64,000 nt of DNA from Bubalus kerabau (Eukaryota; Chordata; Mammalia; Artiodactyla; Bovidae), in assembly GCF_029407905.1 (NCBI RefSeq), contig NC_073641.1, forward strand, positions 15,731,001 through 15,795,000, in the 5' to 3' direction. Positions 52,501-59,802 of the stretch are shown one piece after another. The notes beneath the pieces were generated by a model, which searched no databases, was not told the DNA's origin, and saw only the letters and a list, made by a program, of their open reading frames with translations. The number at the start of each line of letters is the position of its first letter. The first letter of the stretch is position 1. Position numbers and translations under genes: made by a program.

Positions 52501-55500
52501 TTAACAACCTAATGCTGTATAAGACCTGAGCAACAACAAAACATTGTTTATGATTGCCTGCTTTTGAACTGTGGTGTTGGAGAAGACTCTTGAGAGTCCC
52601 TTGGACTGCAAGGAGATCCAACCAGTCCATCCTAAAGGAGATCAGTCCTGGGTGTTCATTGGAAGGACTGATGCTGAAGATGAAACTCCAATACTTGGGC
52701 CACCTTATGTGAAGAGTTGACTCATTGGAAAAGACCCTGATGCTGGAGGGATTAGGGACAGGAGAAGGGGACGACAGAGGATGAGATGGCTGGATGGCAT
52801 CACCGACTCGATGGACATGAGTTTGAGTGAACTCCGGGAGTTGGTGATGGACAGGGAGGCCTGCTGTGTTGCGATTTATGGGGTCGCAAAGAGTCAACAG
52901 GACTGAGCGGCTGAACGGAACTGAACTGAATAACATTGTTGCTGCTGTTTAGACAGTAGGTCACATCCGGCCCTTTTGTGACTCCATGGACTGTAGCCCA
53001 CCAGGCTCCTCTAACCATGGGATTTCCCAGGCAAGAATACTGGAGTGCGTTGCCATTTCCTTCTCCAGGGTATCTTCCCCACCCAGGGATCAAACCCTGT
53101 TCTCCTGATTGAAGGCAGTTTCTCTCCCACTGAGCCACCTGCAAAGCTCACTGGTAAAAATGAATAATTTCTGACTTTTCACCAGCAGTTTTGACTGCAA
53201 AGATGACTAATGAATGAAAGAGGAAGTAATTACTGAAGAAGTTACCTTGGAAACTCCCTCTATACCTGGTGATTTTTTTAATTAAACATTTTTGGAAGCA
53301 TTCATGTACATGATGATTATTTTCTACAGAGCAGTCTCATTTTAGACAATAAAAAAGGTGCTAATAGTTGAAAACAAAAACGTGTTTAAACAGTGTGAAA
53401 CCTAATTAGAAAAGATAACCTCTTCAGGTAAAAACTGGTAGACTCTTCAGGTTTTAAGGAGCCTCAAGAGGCATGGGTTATGAGACACCCTCCAAAGGGC
53501 ACATTCACCTTGCCAGGCACTGTGCCACAAGGCAAGCATGTTTTTGCCTTCCTAATGAATATAGTCTTACTGATTTTTTTACGGATATAGTTTAAACATT
53601 AATAATAGTGTCTCTATGTTAGCTCTGAGGGCAGGGTCCACATTTGTCCCTTCTCCACTTTACTCTAGCACCTATTTAATGGTAGGCATTCAAATTTGTT
53701 AAATATACTTTCTAACAAAACTTTTATTATATAACAACTTTGGAGATTTTTATAAAATGATATGTAAACCCATTAACATTTTGCTATGGGAAACCCACAG
53801 TGAATCCAAGAACCAGAGAACTAGTGATTAGCATTACCAATATCAGACTGAATTATCTGTATTAAACAAAGAATAAATTGATCTCTTATCCATATTTGAT
53901 ACTTCACTTCAAAAAATGTTTATTGCCTTAAAGATATATTACGGTCTTAGACAAATTATACATTTTGTACTTCTGTTTCAAAACAACACATCAGCTATCG
54001 TCTGTTACATATCTTTGGCCATAATAAGCAGAATATGGGCTGGTCTTTCAATTTGAATTACATTATGTCACATGAGTATCATTCCCAACAGAATTGGTTT
54101 TAGTTTTATTAAAAAAAAATCATCACACTTCGGGCGAGTTAAGAAAAAATCCTGTAAAATTAGATTCTGGGAATTTATCAAAATCCAAACTATTCACTAT
54201 AATTCACAGGAATATCTAATAGACTAGTGGAAAAGCAGTAACAGAACAAAAAGAGTAGAACATTTTACCTTTAAATTTAGTTTGAGTAATAATTCATCAC
54301 AATTCATTTAAAGGAAAGCTGCTCAAAGCAGAACCCAGAAAGTTCCTGACTTAATTGGAAAACCTAGGAATGCACCTGATATTTACTTCTGGGACACAAA
54401 TTGTATACATAACCACACACTTAAAAATTTCTTCATCTGTTTCACTTATTACTCAGTTCATTCAGAATATTCTTTTTTTTGACAATCACTGTAACTCATT
54501 ACATACTAAAAATAACACCATATTTATGCACAAATAAATTAATTTTCCCAGTAAGAGCTAATCTTCCTTTAAGAAGATTCCCCACATATTCACAGTACAT
54601 AATATCACAGAACACCCATATCTGGCCTAAATGTCTCTGAATTGTAGCATTACAAGATGGAAGTTCGTTGTTCCTGATAATTCGATTGAGTTTTGCCCAA
54701 ATGTCTTCCAGAGTCTGGTTGTTACAAATAGTGTGTTCTATTGTCCATCTTGCTCTATAAAATGAGTGCAAATTTAGTGCCTTTAGATTATCTTGCAGTT
54801 TTTTAGACAAAGGAGAAACATTTTCAGTACAGTTACTGCTGGGAAGTGATGATACACTCCAAGACCTTTTTTTGTGCCGTTTTTCTTTTTCTGCATGTTT
54901 CTCCAGACTTCCAGAATTAGCCTGTTCATTCAGCGTGTGTGATTGGATTAAGTGCTTCTTTCTTTTCAAATTAGGCTGAAACTCCAACAGGTCTACTGTG
55001 CAATCATAACTCTGTGATTTAATACTACATTCTGAAATGGCTAAGTACTGTCTCACATCTTCAGCTGCCTCTTCAGAAATCCCAGGCGGTGACCTTTTAG
55101 GTTTGAGTGGAAGTCTGGACCCATCATGTGGAAACCAAGGAATAAATCTCAATAGTGGACGTGTAGGAAAGTCTTGAATTGCTTTCTCTGCAATTTTTGG
55201 CAGTTGTGTGGGATCACTCTCATATGGTCGATAATGTAATATTACTTCTGTAGTCATTCTGCAGTAATCCTTCTATTCTTAATGAAGAGAAAATTTCTTA
55301 GCTGAGCCCCTCAGAGCCAGAATGTAATTTATAATTACAAGACTCTCTCTCTTTCCAAATCAGAGGTAAACAGGACCTAAAGTGGAAGTATTACAAAGAA
55401 TAAGATATGGTAGGGAGAGCCTATATACAGATAGGCAGGGAAAAAAGGAAAAAAAAACAAACCAATTCTAATATGATATTTATCAGAGTGCTACTGATAA

Positions 55501-55986
55501 ATGTGAATGCAGTCCACAAAACTGGAAGTCCTTTCTCTCAAGAAAATAAGGAATCTGGATTACATACCCTTAACATCCTTTTAGCCTAAAAGTTCTAATA
55601 ATCAACATATTTATCTGAACAGATGTAACAGATTTGGAAGTACTGGTATTAACATATTAATATATAATCAACACTATAGCAAAAATAAAAAGTAAATTAA
55701 GATTTTTAAAATACTAGAGTCATATGAGGAGAAGGCAATGGCACCCCACTCCAGTACTACTGCCTGGAAAATCCCATGGATGGAGAAGCCTGGTAGGCTG
55801 CAGTCCATGGGGTCGCTAGAGTCGGACACGACTGAGCGACTTCACTTTCACTTTTCACTTTCATGCATTGGAGAAGGAAATGGCAACCCACTCCAGTGTT
55901 CTTGCCTGGAGAATCCCACGGACAGGGGAGCCTGGTGGGCTGTCGTCTATGGGGTCGCACAGAGTCGGACACGACTGAAGCGACTT

Positions 55987-56019
<33 letters not shown>

Positions 56020-59000
56020 GTCATATGAAAATAATGAACAAAAATGTAATAGTACTTAAAAATCTGAGATGTGAATTGAGGACAATGAAAATCACTGTAA
56101 TTTTTAATCTACCTTGAAGAAAATGGATCCTCTCATACTTTAAAGTTACATGAATTCTAACAAATAGAATACTTAAATGATTTTATTTCATTCTCAGAAG
56201 TAAACACTTGAAGTGCAAATGAAAACATGAAAATGGTTTAACCTTTTATTTTAATCAGACTAGGTAGGAACTGGTTTCATGACAAAAGTCTCATCTATAT
56301 AATTGGGGCATTTAAGCAGTGTCAAAACCTTAGTAGCTTGGCTCCTGAATTCCAATTGGGAGGATGAACAAGAAGGCTAGAGCTTTACTTTTTTCCTCTT
56401 AGAACACAGAAGTCTTCAAGTTACACCAAATTAAGTCATCAAAAGTAAGTGCCAGTACACAGCACACAGGTTCAATAATGCAGCAAGAATACTGGAGGGG
56501 GTTGCCATTTCCTCCTCCAGGGAATCTTCCCCACCCAGGAATTGAACCCAGGTCTCTTGCATTGCAGGCAGACTCTTTACCTACTGAGCTATGAGGGAAG
56601 CCTTAGCACAGCCATAAATAAATAAAATTTTAAAAACAAGCAAAAAAGAGGTTGAATCATTTCTTCCAAAAATCATTAGAGAACTACTTGATGACGGTTC
56701 TCCCGTTGCCACGATGACTGTGAGTGGAGGCTCCCTGTCATGATGTCACAACACTCATTTGACCCATGTTCTGAAAAGTGAAAAGTAACCAATCTCATAA
56801 TGATTCTTTTCCCTACTGTTAATGTTCACTAACAGATTTGACAACTCTTAAATTCAAAATGACTGTGATTCTTAACATCCATTTTTAACATGGTTCTAAA
56901 TATAGATAGCATATTCTTTTATTACTTAATAATGCTTTTAGTTTTTCTTCCTTCCATTTTTACATTTCAAGATATGGCATTGAGAATTCTTTCACTGTTG
57001 TCTGAACTTATTCAGTGTTGTATTCCAGGGACACTGAAGTTGTGAGAATGCCTTAATATTTTACATATTAAACTGATATATTTGGCATTCAATGATTAGA
57101 ACTTGTGAAAATTCTTGGATAATTAGGACAATGGAGAAAATGGGTCCAAAGAGCTTTAAGAAAGCTGAAACTGACTGTGACTTTCAAATAACTTGTCCTT
57201 TTAGGTTGCCAAAATACTCCTTCCCAGGAACCTTCTGTTGTTGAAAATAAAAAATACCTGGGAAAGACCACTGTAGCAGCCTAAAAATACAATGGCAGTT
57301 AGCCTCCACATCACTGGAATTTATCCTTGAATGTGTATAAAATGACATCTAGTAGCTAACAGAACTTCTCCAAATTTCCATCAAAATACTAAGGGAATAA
57401 GAGCATCTGAAAATGCTCTTTCCTTCATTTGGAGACAACACGGAGTCTTGGAAAGATGAAGGCCCTATGTTGAAATACCACCTCAATCACTTACTAGCTT
57501 TGTGATCTGGAAAAAGTTCAACTGAGAGTTAAGCAATATAGTACTTTGGCCACCTCATGCGAAGAGTTAACTCAATGAAAAGACTCTGATGCTGGGAGGG
57601 ATTGGGGGCAGGAGAAGAAGGGGACGACAGAGGATGAGATGGCTGGATGGCATCATTGACTCGATGGCTGAGTCTTAGTGAACTCCGGGAGTTGGTGATG
57701 GACAGGGAGGCCTGGCGTGCTGCGATTCATGAGGTTGCGAAGAGTCGGACACAACTGAGCGATTGGACTGGACTGAACTGAAGCAATATATATTCTACAT
57801 ATCTGATATACTGAGATAAAAAACGTGACAATTTCTCTTCTTTCTTTCTTTCAGAAATAAGCCATTTTAGTCCAGGCCATTTGCTCAGGCTAAGCTCACA
57901 GGTCTTACTGCTATTAGTTAACATTTCAAATTCTTAGTTCCATAGTCAGAGACAGTTCTGATAACCCCAACTATCAGTACATGCTTTTTGTACAAATGAA
58001 ACTGGTGAGCTTCTGGAATGTCTGATGCTTACAGCATAAGTTAGGGGGTAAGAATCCCTCAAAATGGATACCACAAGAAAGGTTAAATGCAGTTCAGCTG
58101 AATTCACATGTCTACCAAGCATCTTCTTAGTTCAGTCCAAGAAGATATTGGTAACCACAGAGTAGTGCGCCCAAGAAATAAGTACATATGTGGTAGTAGA
58201 AAACAGATAAAATAAAGCTAAAGGCATTCCAAATAAAAGATCTCAGAGAACAATCTAAGATCTCAGGAATTTTATAGAAAGTATGCCCTGCTGGTTCTCT
58301 TAAATAATAATCCAATCAAATCCTCAAACTTACTCAAAACTGTATGCTGTATACAGAAAATGAAAATTGATACGAATTTTCCCATACACAATACTCTGAA
58401 GTAAACTGCAGTGAGTTTTAACAAACCTAAATTATATGTTGTAGTACTACGCATTTCTAAATGCTTGGCACAATACTAGTCTAATTTCACAGGTAAAGCT
58501 GAAGCCTGGTAAATTTGTCACTGCCGAATGAAGAGACGAGACAAGAGGAAAAACCACTTTAGATTAATCATCTTGGTTCACACAGGGCTCTCCCCGGGTA
58601 GGGTGGGAACTTTAGCATCTGCGGCTAAAATCTGTTTGGTGGCTTCAGCAACATTTAACAGGGTAAGTAATTTACCAGGTATCTATTTCATTCCAAGTGG
58701 AGGAGGAAATGGCAATCCACTCCAGTATTCTTGCCTGGAAAATCCCATGGATAAAGAGCCTGGCGGGCTATAGTCTATGGAGTTGCAAAGAGTCGGACAT
58801 GACTGGCTGACTGAGCACGCATATTCCATCCCGTCGCAGGGAGGAGAAGAGGTCTCAAACCTAAAAAGCGAAGAAGAAAATAGCTTCCTCTCGCTCCACG
58901 GCAAGAAACTGAACAGGAGGGCGAGCACTGACTGTTTAAGAAGGACGAGGTCTACATCCCAGGGGTCAGGTCTACGTGCCAAAAGCTGCAAGAACTAGTG

Positions 59001-59096
59001 AGAAAAGGGGAGAACACAGTGTAGAGGGAGCCGGGTTCGCAAAAATTTACCTTTCAGGGCCAGCAGGTGCTCCTGCTTGGGGGGATTCACCTCCAT
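25475..59096 (-). CDS. TRAPPC13: TRAPPC13, complete, 13 coding exons, 418 aa
   Basis: Trafficking protein particle complex subunit 13, a metazoan TRAPP III subunit linked to Rab1 activation, ER-Golgi traffic and autophagy. The coding exons in transcript order are 59051-59096, 49233-49301, 48581-48680, 46864-46948, 42269-42396, 39387-39459, 37238-37282, 33695-33712, 31685-31818, 30264-30462, 29025-29125, 25708-25858 and 25475-25582. All borders are GT/AG. The lengths sum to 1257 nt, giving 418 codons and TGA, in line with the human protein length as I know it. The protein starts [15 protein letters not shown] and ends [12 protein letters not shown]. The protein is soluble, with no signal peptide or membrane segment apparent. 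Coding exon 8 is an 18-nt microexon, and the acceptor of coding exon 12 is tandemly duplicated (see findings). SHLD3 lies in intron 1 on the same strand. Certainty is very high for gene identity and high for each border. Confidence 0.96.
25708..25858 (-). CDS. TRAPPC13: TRAPPC13 coding exon 12 (acceptor duplicated upstream)
   Basis: Exon of 151 nt encoding [20 protein letters not shown] and on to VQGLQ. Donor GTATGC. The acceptor CCTCCAG used here (exon begins at 25858) has a near-identical copy 105 nt upstream (exon would begin at 25963). The 25858 site is assigned because it alone keeps an open frame matching the known protein. Confidence 0.93.
25823..26036 (-). repeat. Two-copy tandem duplication (~105 bp) over a TRAPPC13 splice acceptor
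   Basis: Copy 1 spans about 25823-25927 and copy 2 about 25928-26036. They differ by a handful of substitutions and one extra G. The unit carries the pyrimidine tract, the acceptor AG and the first ~35 nt of coding exon 12. The shared landmark ACAAGATCCATCG occurs in both copies, 105 bp apart. The repeat boundary replaces exon sequence by intron sequence in the upstream copy. Confidence 0.93.
26392..26601 (-). mobile_element. BovA2 SINE with TSD
   Basis: CCGACTCTTTGTGATCCTAT and CACCTCGGAAGCCC. Flanked by TTACCATGCAG (26381-26391) and TTACCACGCAG (26602-26612), one mismatch. Confidence 0.9.
26985..27215 (+). mobile_element. MIR-like fragment
   Basis: TTTTTATAGATGAAGAAACTG is the MIR core motif, preceded by diverged MIR sequence. 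Confidence 0.5.
27670..27797 (+). mobile_element. 5'-truncated Bov-tA SINE
   Basis: ATGGCAACCCACTCCAGTAT, CGGACACAACTGAAATGACT. Confidence 0.82.
28090..28310 (-). mobile_element. MIR fragment
   Basis: AGTCAAATACACTGGTTTCAA, CTACCTCACAGGTACAG and AAAGTGCCTAATA are reverse-MIR-like landmarks, diverged. Confidence 0.5.
28411..28962 (+). mobile_element. 5'-truncated L1 3' end, antisense to TRAPPC13
   Basis: GTACATATACACAATGGAGT, GGATGAAACTGGAGCC, CCAATACAATATTGTAAAGT, then several A-runs to 28962. It lies 63 nt beyond the donor of TRAPPC13 coding exon 11. Confidence 0.85.
29025..29125 (-). CDS. TRAPPC13: TRAPPC13 coding exon 11
   Basis: Exon of 101 nt encoding [20 protein letters not shown] and on to KITNC, plus AG. 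Acceptor TCTCATAG, donor GTAATG. Confidence 0.95.
29127..30263. other. TRAPPC13 intron 10, nothing recognised
   Basis: AT-rich intron between coding exons 11 and 10, with A-rich runs near 29925-29945. No further exon or clear repeat was seen. Confidence 0.45.
30264..30462 (-). CDS. TRAPPC13: TRAPPC13 coding exon 10
   Basis: Exon of 199 nt, the longest in the gene, encoding [20 protein letters not shown] and on to LQTSQLQRM. Acceptor CCCCTCAG, donor GTGAGT. Confidence 0.95.
30463..31684. other. TRAPPC13 intron 9, nothing recognised
   Basis: AT-rich intron between coding exons 10 and 9. No coding exon or clear repeat was seen on either strand. Confidence 0.45.
31685..31818 (-). CDS. TRAPPC13: TRAPPC13 coding exon 9
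   Basis: Exon of 134 nt encoding [20 protein letters not shown] and on to QAGE, plus CG. The acceptor follows a T-rich tract (TTTTTTTCAG) and the donor is GTAAAT. The codon split across the junction reads CGT (Arg). Confidence 0.95.
31867..31930 (-). other. Possible pseudo-exon in TRAPPC13 intron 8
   Basis: A 64-nt stretch bordered by TTTGCAG and GTAAATAC, 48 nt upstream of coding exon 9. Its length is not a multiple of 3 and it matches no known TRAPPC13 residues, so inclusion would shift the frame. Listed as splice-site resemblance only. Confidence 0.25.
31931..33694. other. TRAPPC13 intron 8, nothing recognised
   Basis: Very AT-rich. No repeat with clear landmarks and no coding potential seen. 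Confidence 0.45.
33695..33712 (-). CDS. TRAPPC13: TRAPPC13 coding exon 8, 18-nt microexon
   Basis: Six codons, SDLSSV, between AG (TTTCCATTAG) and GTAATT. It is phase 0 on both sides, so skipping it keeps the frame. SDLSSV sits between NAE and TDEV in the protein as I know it, which supports it as a genuine and probably alternatively used microexon. Confidence 0.88.
34237..34510 (+). mobile_element. Bov-tA dimer SINE with 11-bp TSD
   Basis: Two Bov-tA units (GGCAATGGCACCCCATTCCA, then GGAAATGGCAACCCACTCCG) ending (AGC)n. Perfect duplications AGCTAAAGTTG at 34226-34236 and 34511-34521. A short (TA)n tract precedes it at about 34206. Confidence 0.93.
34671..34873 (-). mobile_element. BovA2 SINE
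   Basis: GGATTGTAGCCCAACAGGCT, CCTTCTGCAGGGGATCTTCC and GAGCCACCAGGGAAGG. Confidence 0.88.
34880..37237. other. TRAPPC13 intron 7, mostly nothing recognised
   Basis: AT-rich intron between coding exons 8 and 7. The only repeat noted is a short (CTGAT)4 run near 36464-36484. Confidence 0.45.
37238..37282 (-). CDS. TRAPPC13: TRAPPC13 coding exon 7, 45 nt
   Basis: Fifteen codons, [15 protein letters not shown], phase 0 on both sides. Acceptor CAACTAG, donor GTAAGTG. A twin-primed L1 begins about 50 nt upstream of this acceptor in transcript sense. Confidence 0.94.
37335..38408 (-). mobile_element. 5'-inverted (twin-primed) L1 insertion
   Basis: Positions 37340-37760 are an L1 3' end on the - strand (CAATATTGTATTGGTTTTGC, CCCAGTGCACCAGCCCCAAG). 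Positions 37761-38408 are an L1 ORF2 C-terminal part on the + strand, with a long open frame (37818-38474). Both halves are flanked by TTGGCCATTT (37325-37334 and 38409-38418), showing a single insertion with an inverted 5' half. Confidence 0.88.
39387..39459 (-). CDS. TRAPPC13: TRAPPC13 coding exon 6
   Basis: Exon of 73 nt encoding [20 protein letters not shown] and FKFQ. Acceptor TTTCAG, donor GTATTA (non-consensus at the +5 position). Confidence 0.94.
39720..40620 (+). mobile_element. Old L1 3'-end fragment
   Basis: Degraded ORF2/3' UTR pattern: TTTAATAAATCCAATGGAAAG, GGTTTAGAGAAACGGACTCT, TTCATCACTGTGTTATTTAT. Confidence 0.5.
41313..41502 (-). mobile_element. BovA2 SINE
   Basis: AGTTGCTCAGTCATGTCTAA, CATGGGATTCTCCAGGCAAG and TGAGCCATCAAGGAAGCCC. 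Confidence 0.87.
42269..42396 (-). CDS. TRAPPC13: TRAPPC13 coding exon 5
   Basis: Exon of 128 nt encoding [20 protein letters not shown] and on to KEIGTH, plus two bases of an Ile codon. The acceptor is TTTCAAG (AAG, weaker than CAG) and the donor GTAAGA. Confidence 0.95.
43325..43598 (+). mobile_element. Bov-tA dimer SINE
   Basis: GAGAAGGCAATGGCATCCCA then GGAGAAGGAAATGGCAACCC, ending (AGC)n. Short ATTGAG at both sides. Confidence 0.9.
43622..43913 (+). repeat. Copy A of a ~300-bp intronic duplication
   Basis: Shares ordered blocks (TCTCTTCTTCACC, ATGAAATTATGATAAAACTTCA, GCAGTAAATTCTAACCTAA) with 45749-46058. It begins in an L2-like end and continues into sequence of no known repeat. Confidence 0.85.
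43932..45345 (+). mobile_element. MIR split by a BovB insertion
   Basis: A MIR head (GGCCCCTACCATGTGCAAGG) ends near 44035 and its tail (TACCATCCCTGTTTTACATA) resumes near 45240. The intervening ~1.18 kb is BovB. Confidence 0.65.
44036..45220 (+). mobile_element. 5'-truncated BovB LINE (RTE clade) with RT motif
   Basis: Encodes the second half of BovB reverse transcriptase. The [10 protein letters not shown] block is at about 44170, the catalytic YADD at 44457-44468 in [11 protein letters not shown], and the C-terminal MYRCESW and [12 protein letters not shown] blocks follow. Stops and frameshifts break the frame. It ends in the usual BovB 3' end (ACACGACTTAGTGACTGAA). BovB is known to have reached ruminants by horizontal transfer, with squamates as close relatives. 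Confidence 0.88.
45749..46058 (+). repeat. Copy B of the ~300-bp intronic duplication
   Basis: Second copy, about 2.13 kb from copy A, same orientation, with roughly one difference in ten bases by eye. Confidence 0.85.
46190..46750 (+). mobile_element. Ancient LINE2 fragment
   Basis: CTCAAAAGTCTCCACTGATTG and CTGCCATTCTTTCAAGACCT are L2-like. It ends just before TRAPPC13 exon 4. Confidence 0.6.
46864..46948 (-). CDS. TRAPPC13: TRAPPC13 coding exon 4
   Basis: Exon of 85 nt encoding [20 protein letters not shown] and VVKDILVK. Acceptor TTCACAG, donor GTAAGT. Confidence 0.95.
47449..47750 (-). mobile_element. BovA2 SINE pair, reverse
   Basis: Two CCACCAGGGAAGCC-type ends (about 47620 and 47740), showing one and a half units. 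Confidence 0.87.
48131..48335 (+). mobile_element. BovA2 SINE
   Basis: GCTCAGTTGGTAAAGAATCT, GGAAATGGCAACCCACTCCA, ATTAGACATGACTTAGCAAC. Its end is about 245 nt below the donor of TRAPPC13 exon 3. Confidence 0.88.
48581..48680 (-). CDS. TRAPPC13: TRAPPC13 coding exon 3
   Basis: Exon of 100 nt encoding [20 protein letters not shown] and on to LPQNF. Acceptor CTACAG, donor GTAAGA. It ends on two bases of a Gly codon. Confidence 0.95.
49233..49301 (-). CDS. TRAPPC13: TRAPPC13 coding exon 2
   Basis: Exon of 69 nt encoding [20 protein letters not shown] and DLP. Acceptor TTGACAG, donor GTATGA. It is separated from exon 1 by a 9.7-kb intron that contains SHLD3. Confidence 0.95.
49890..50385 (+). 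mobile_element. Old L1 ORF2 fragment
   Basis: ATAGAATTCCAACCAAAACT and TAATAGACAAAAATTAAG patterns resemble degraded L1 ORF2. Followed by a CHR SINE. Confidence 0.45.
50460..50643 (+). mobile_element. tRNA-Glu CHR-type SINE
   Basis: Head GCTTCCCTGGTGGCTCAGTG, then TGATCTGGGAAGATCCCATA. Confidence 0.85.
50925..51115 (+). mobile_element. MIR
   Basis: ACTGAACATTTACTAGTGCC, TTAATTCTCAAAACTATAAG and TATAACAGATAAGGATGG follow the MIR order. Confidence 0.65.
51800..51932 (-). mobile_element. BovA2 SINE fragment with perfect 11-bp TSD
   Basis: AAATGCTTTGG at 51789-51799 and 51933-51943 brackets GATTCTCTGGGCC to CCAGGGAAGCCCC. Confidence 0.9.
52559..52930 (+). mobile_element. BovB 3'-end fragment
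   Basis: GAACTGTGGTGTTGGAGAAG, AAGACCCTGATGCTGG, ending GAACTGAACTGAA. A reverse BovA2 SINE follows immediately. Confidence 0.85.
52939..53146 (-). mobile_element. BovA2 SINE
   Basis: GACTCCATGGACTGTAGCCC, CTTCTCCAGGGTATCTTCCC and CACTGAGCCACCTGCAAAGC. Confidence 0.87.
53150..54104. other. TRAPPC13 intron 1 between repeats and SHLD3, nothing recognised
   Basis: AT-rich. The part nearest 54.1 kb would be SHLD3 3' UTR or flank. Confidence 0.4.
54105..54110 (-). promoter_or_regulatory. Candidate poly(A) signal of SHLD3
   Basis: AATAAA on the - strand (TTTATT on +) about 390 nt after the SHLD3 stop. It is a plausible 3' end for the nested gene, based on motif and position only. Confidence 0.35.
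54499..55257 (-). CDS. SHLD3: SHLD3, complete single-exon CDS, 252 aa
   Basis: Shieldin complex subunit 3. It recruits REV7 (MAD2L2) and, through it, SHLD2 and SHLD1 downstream of 53BP1-RIF1, protecting broken DNA ends from resection and favouring end joining over homologous recombination. It acts in the nucleus. The frame is uninterrupted and starts [15 protein letters not shown]. The REV7-binding features are present: the F-x-P-W-F-P motif FIPWFP at residues 38-43 and P-x-x-x-P-P (PKRSPP) at residues 53-58. A basic stretch lies near residues 120-132. The C-terminal half is the most conserved part and ends [11 protein letters not shown]. It lies inside TRAPPC13 intron 1 on the same strand. 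An AG acceptor sits one nucleotide before the ATG (55259-55260), which would suit a spliced non-coding 5' exon, but its pyrimidine tract is weak. The human protein is about 250 aa. Certainty is very high. Confidence 0.95.
   Translation of the reverse strand: MTTEVILHYRPYESDPTQLPKIAEKAIQDFPTRPLLRFIPWFPHDGSRLPLKPKRSPPGISEEAAEDVRQYLAISECSIKSQSYDCTVDLLEFQPNLKRKKHLIQSHTLNEQANSGSLEKHAEKEKRHKKRSWSVSSLPSSNCTENVSPLSKKLQDNLKALNLHSFYRARWTIEHTICNNQTLEDIWAKLNRIIRNNELPSCNATIQRHLGQIWVFCDIMYCEYVGNLLKGRLALTGKINLFVHKYGVIFSM
55728..56016 (+). mobile_element. Bov-tA dimer SINE with expanded (AGC)10 tail and 12-bp TSD
   Basis: Perfect duplications AGAGTCATATGA at 55716-55727 and 56017-56028. The tail (AGC)10 is at 55987-56016. 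The element lies about 470 bp upstream of the SHLD3 ATG. Confidence 0.93.
56481..56603 (-). mobile_element. Truncated BovA2 SINE
   Basis: CAAGAATACTGGAGGGGGTT, CCCAGGAATTGAACCCAGGT. Confidence 0.82.
56610..57530. other. TRAPPC13 intron 1, nothing firm
   Basis: No exon seen. A short reverse-MIR-like piece near 57480-57530 (CAATCACTTACTAGCTTTGTG) precedes the BovB fragment. Confidence 0.4.
57541..57780 (+). mobile_element. BovB 3' end with perfect 10-bp TSD
   Basis: AAGCAATATA at 57531-57540 and 57781-57790. Contains CTCTGATGCTGGGAGGGATT and ends GGACTGGACTGAACTG. Confidence 0.9.
58698..58822 (+). mobile_element. 5'-truncated Bov-tA SINE
   Basis: GGAAATGGCAATCCACTCCA, GAGTCGGACATGACTGGCTG. 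It is about 230 bp inside intron 1 from TRAPPC13 exon 1. Confidence 0.83.
59051..59096 (-). CDS. TRAPPC13: TRAPPC13 coding exon 1
   Basis: ATG at 59094-59096 on the - strand encodes [15 protein letters not shown] plus one base. The donor GTAAATTT follows at 59050. The 5' UTR continues upward into the divergent promoter, where an ETS-type CCGGAAG lies at 59178-59184. Confidence 0.95.
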
Positions 59097-59429
59097 TTTG
59101 ACCGGCACTTTGAACCCACTGCCTACGGAGGCTGAAGAGGTTCACTTCGCTCGGAAGAAAACAGAAACCGCACGTTCCGGAAGACAGGGCATCACATTCC
59201 CAACCGTTTCTTCTCCGCCGGTGGTGCCTTAAATTCTCTTCTTACCACGTCCTTTAGCGACTCAACGGCTTCTTTTTACCAAAGCCATCTCTTGCCTCTT
59301 AGAGACTTATACATAAAATACTTCTCTATTTTCCAGCCACAATCACAAACCGCGACTTCAAGAAATCACTCCTCGGAGACAATACAGGCCCTGCATATAC
59401 CTACATCTCTCAGTAAATGCCGTAGATGG

Positions 59430-59450
59430 GGCATGCTGGGATTTGTAGTT
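59430..59450 (-). promoter_or_regulatory. ZNF143/THAP11-type promoter motif
   Basis: On the - strand this reads ACTACAAATCCCAGCATGCC, matching the known ACTACAANTCCCAGCATGC core of many housekeeping divergent promoters. A degenerate second copy (GGCATGCAGGGAGATGCAG on +) follows at 59463-59484, 33 bp away and in the same orientation. Confidence 0.75.
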
Positions 59451-59796
59451 CAAAAGCCGCATGGCATGCAGGGAGATGCAGTCCCCTTTCGTCCAGTCCA
59501 TTTTCCAAATGGGGAGAAAAGGTCGTTACTGGAGCAAGAATTTCACCCCAAAACCTTACTTCTGTTTTAGCCCCTTATTTTTTGCTTTAATTTTACTCCT
59601 CCCATCAATTTGATGGAAGTGTGAGGGAGAAAATCTGCAGACTCTTCAATAAAAATAACAAAGCTCCCACTCGCAAGCCTCTGCTGGCGTGAAGAGGTGC
59701 GAGGAAGCCGCCTCGGCGACGCCCGGCGTCGTAGTGCGCCTGTGCGCCAGCGGCAAGCGCCGAGGCTTCTGGGTAGGTGGCTTTACCCCGCCCCTC

Positions 59797-59802
59797 ATGT
59801 GA
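59797..59802 (+). promoter_or_regulatory. Start-stop element (ATG-TGA) upstream of TRIM23
   Basis: An ATG immediately followed by TGA, 46 nt before the TRIM23 ATG. If it is in the 5' UTR it is a minimal upstream ORF, a type known to stall ribosomes and lower translation. Whether it is transcribed depends on the unmapped start site. Confidence 0.45.
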
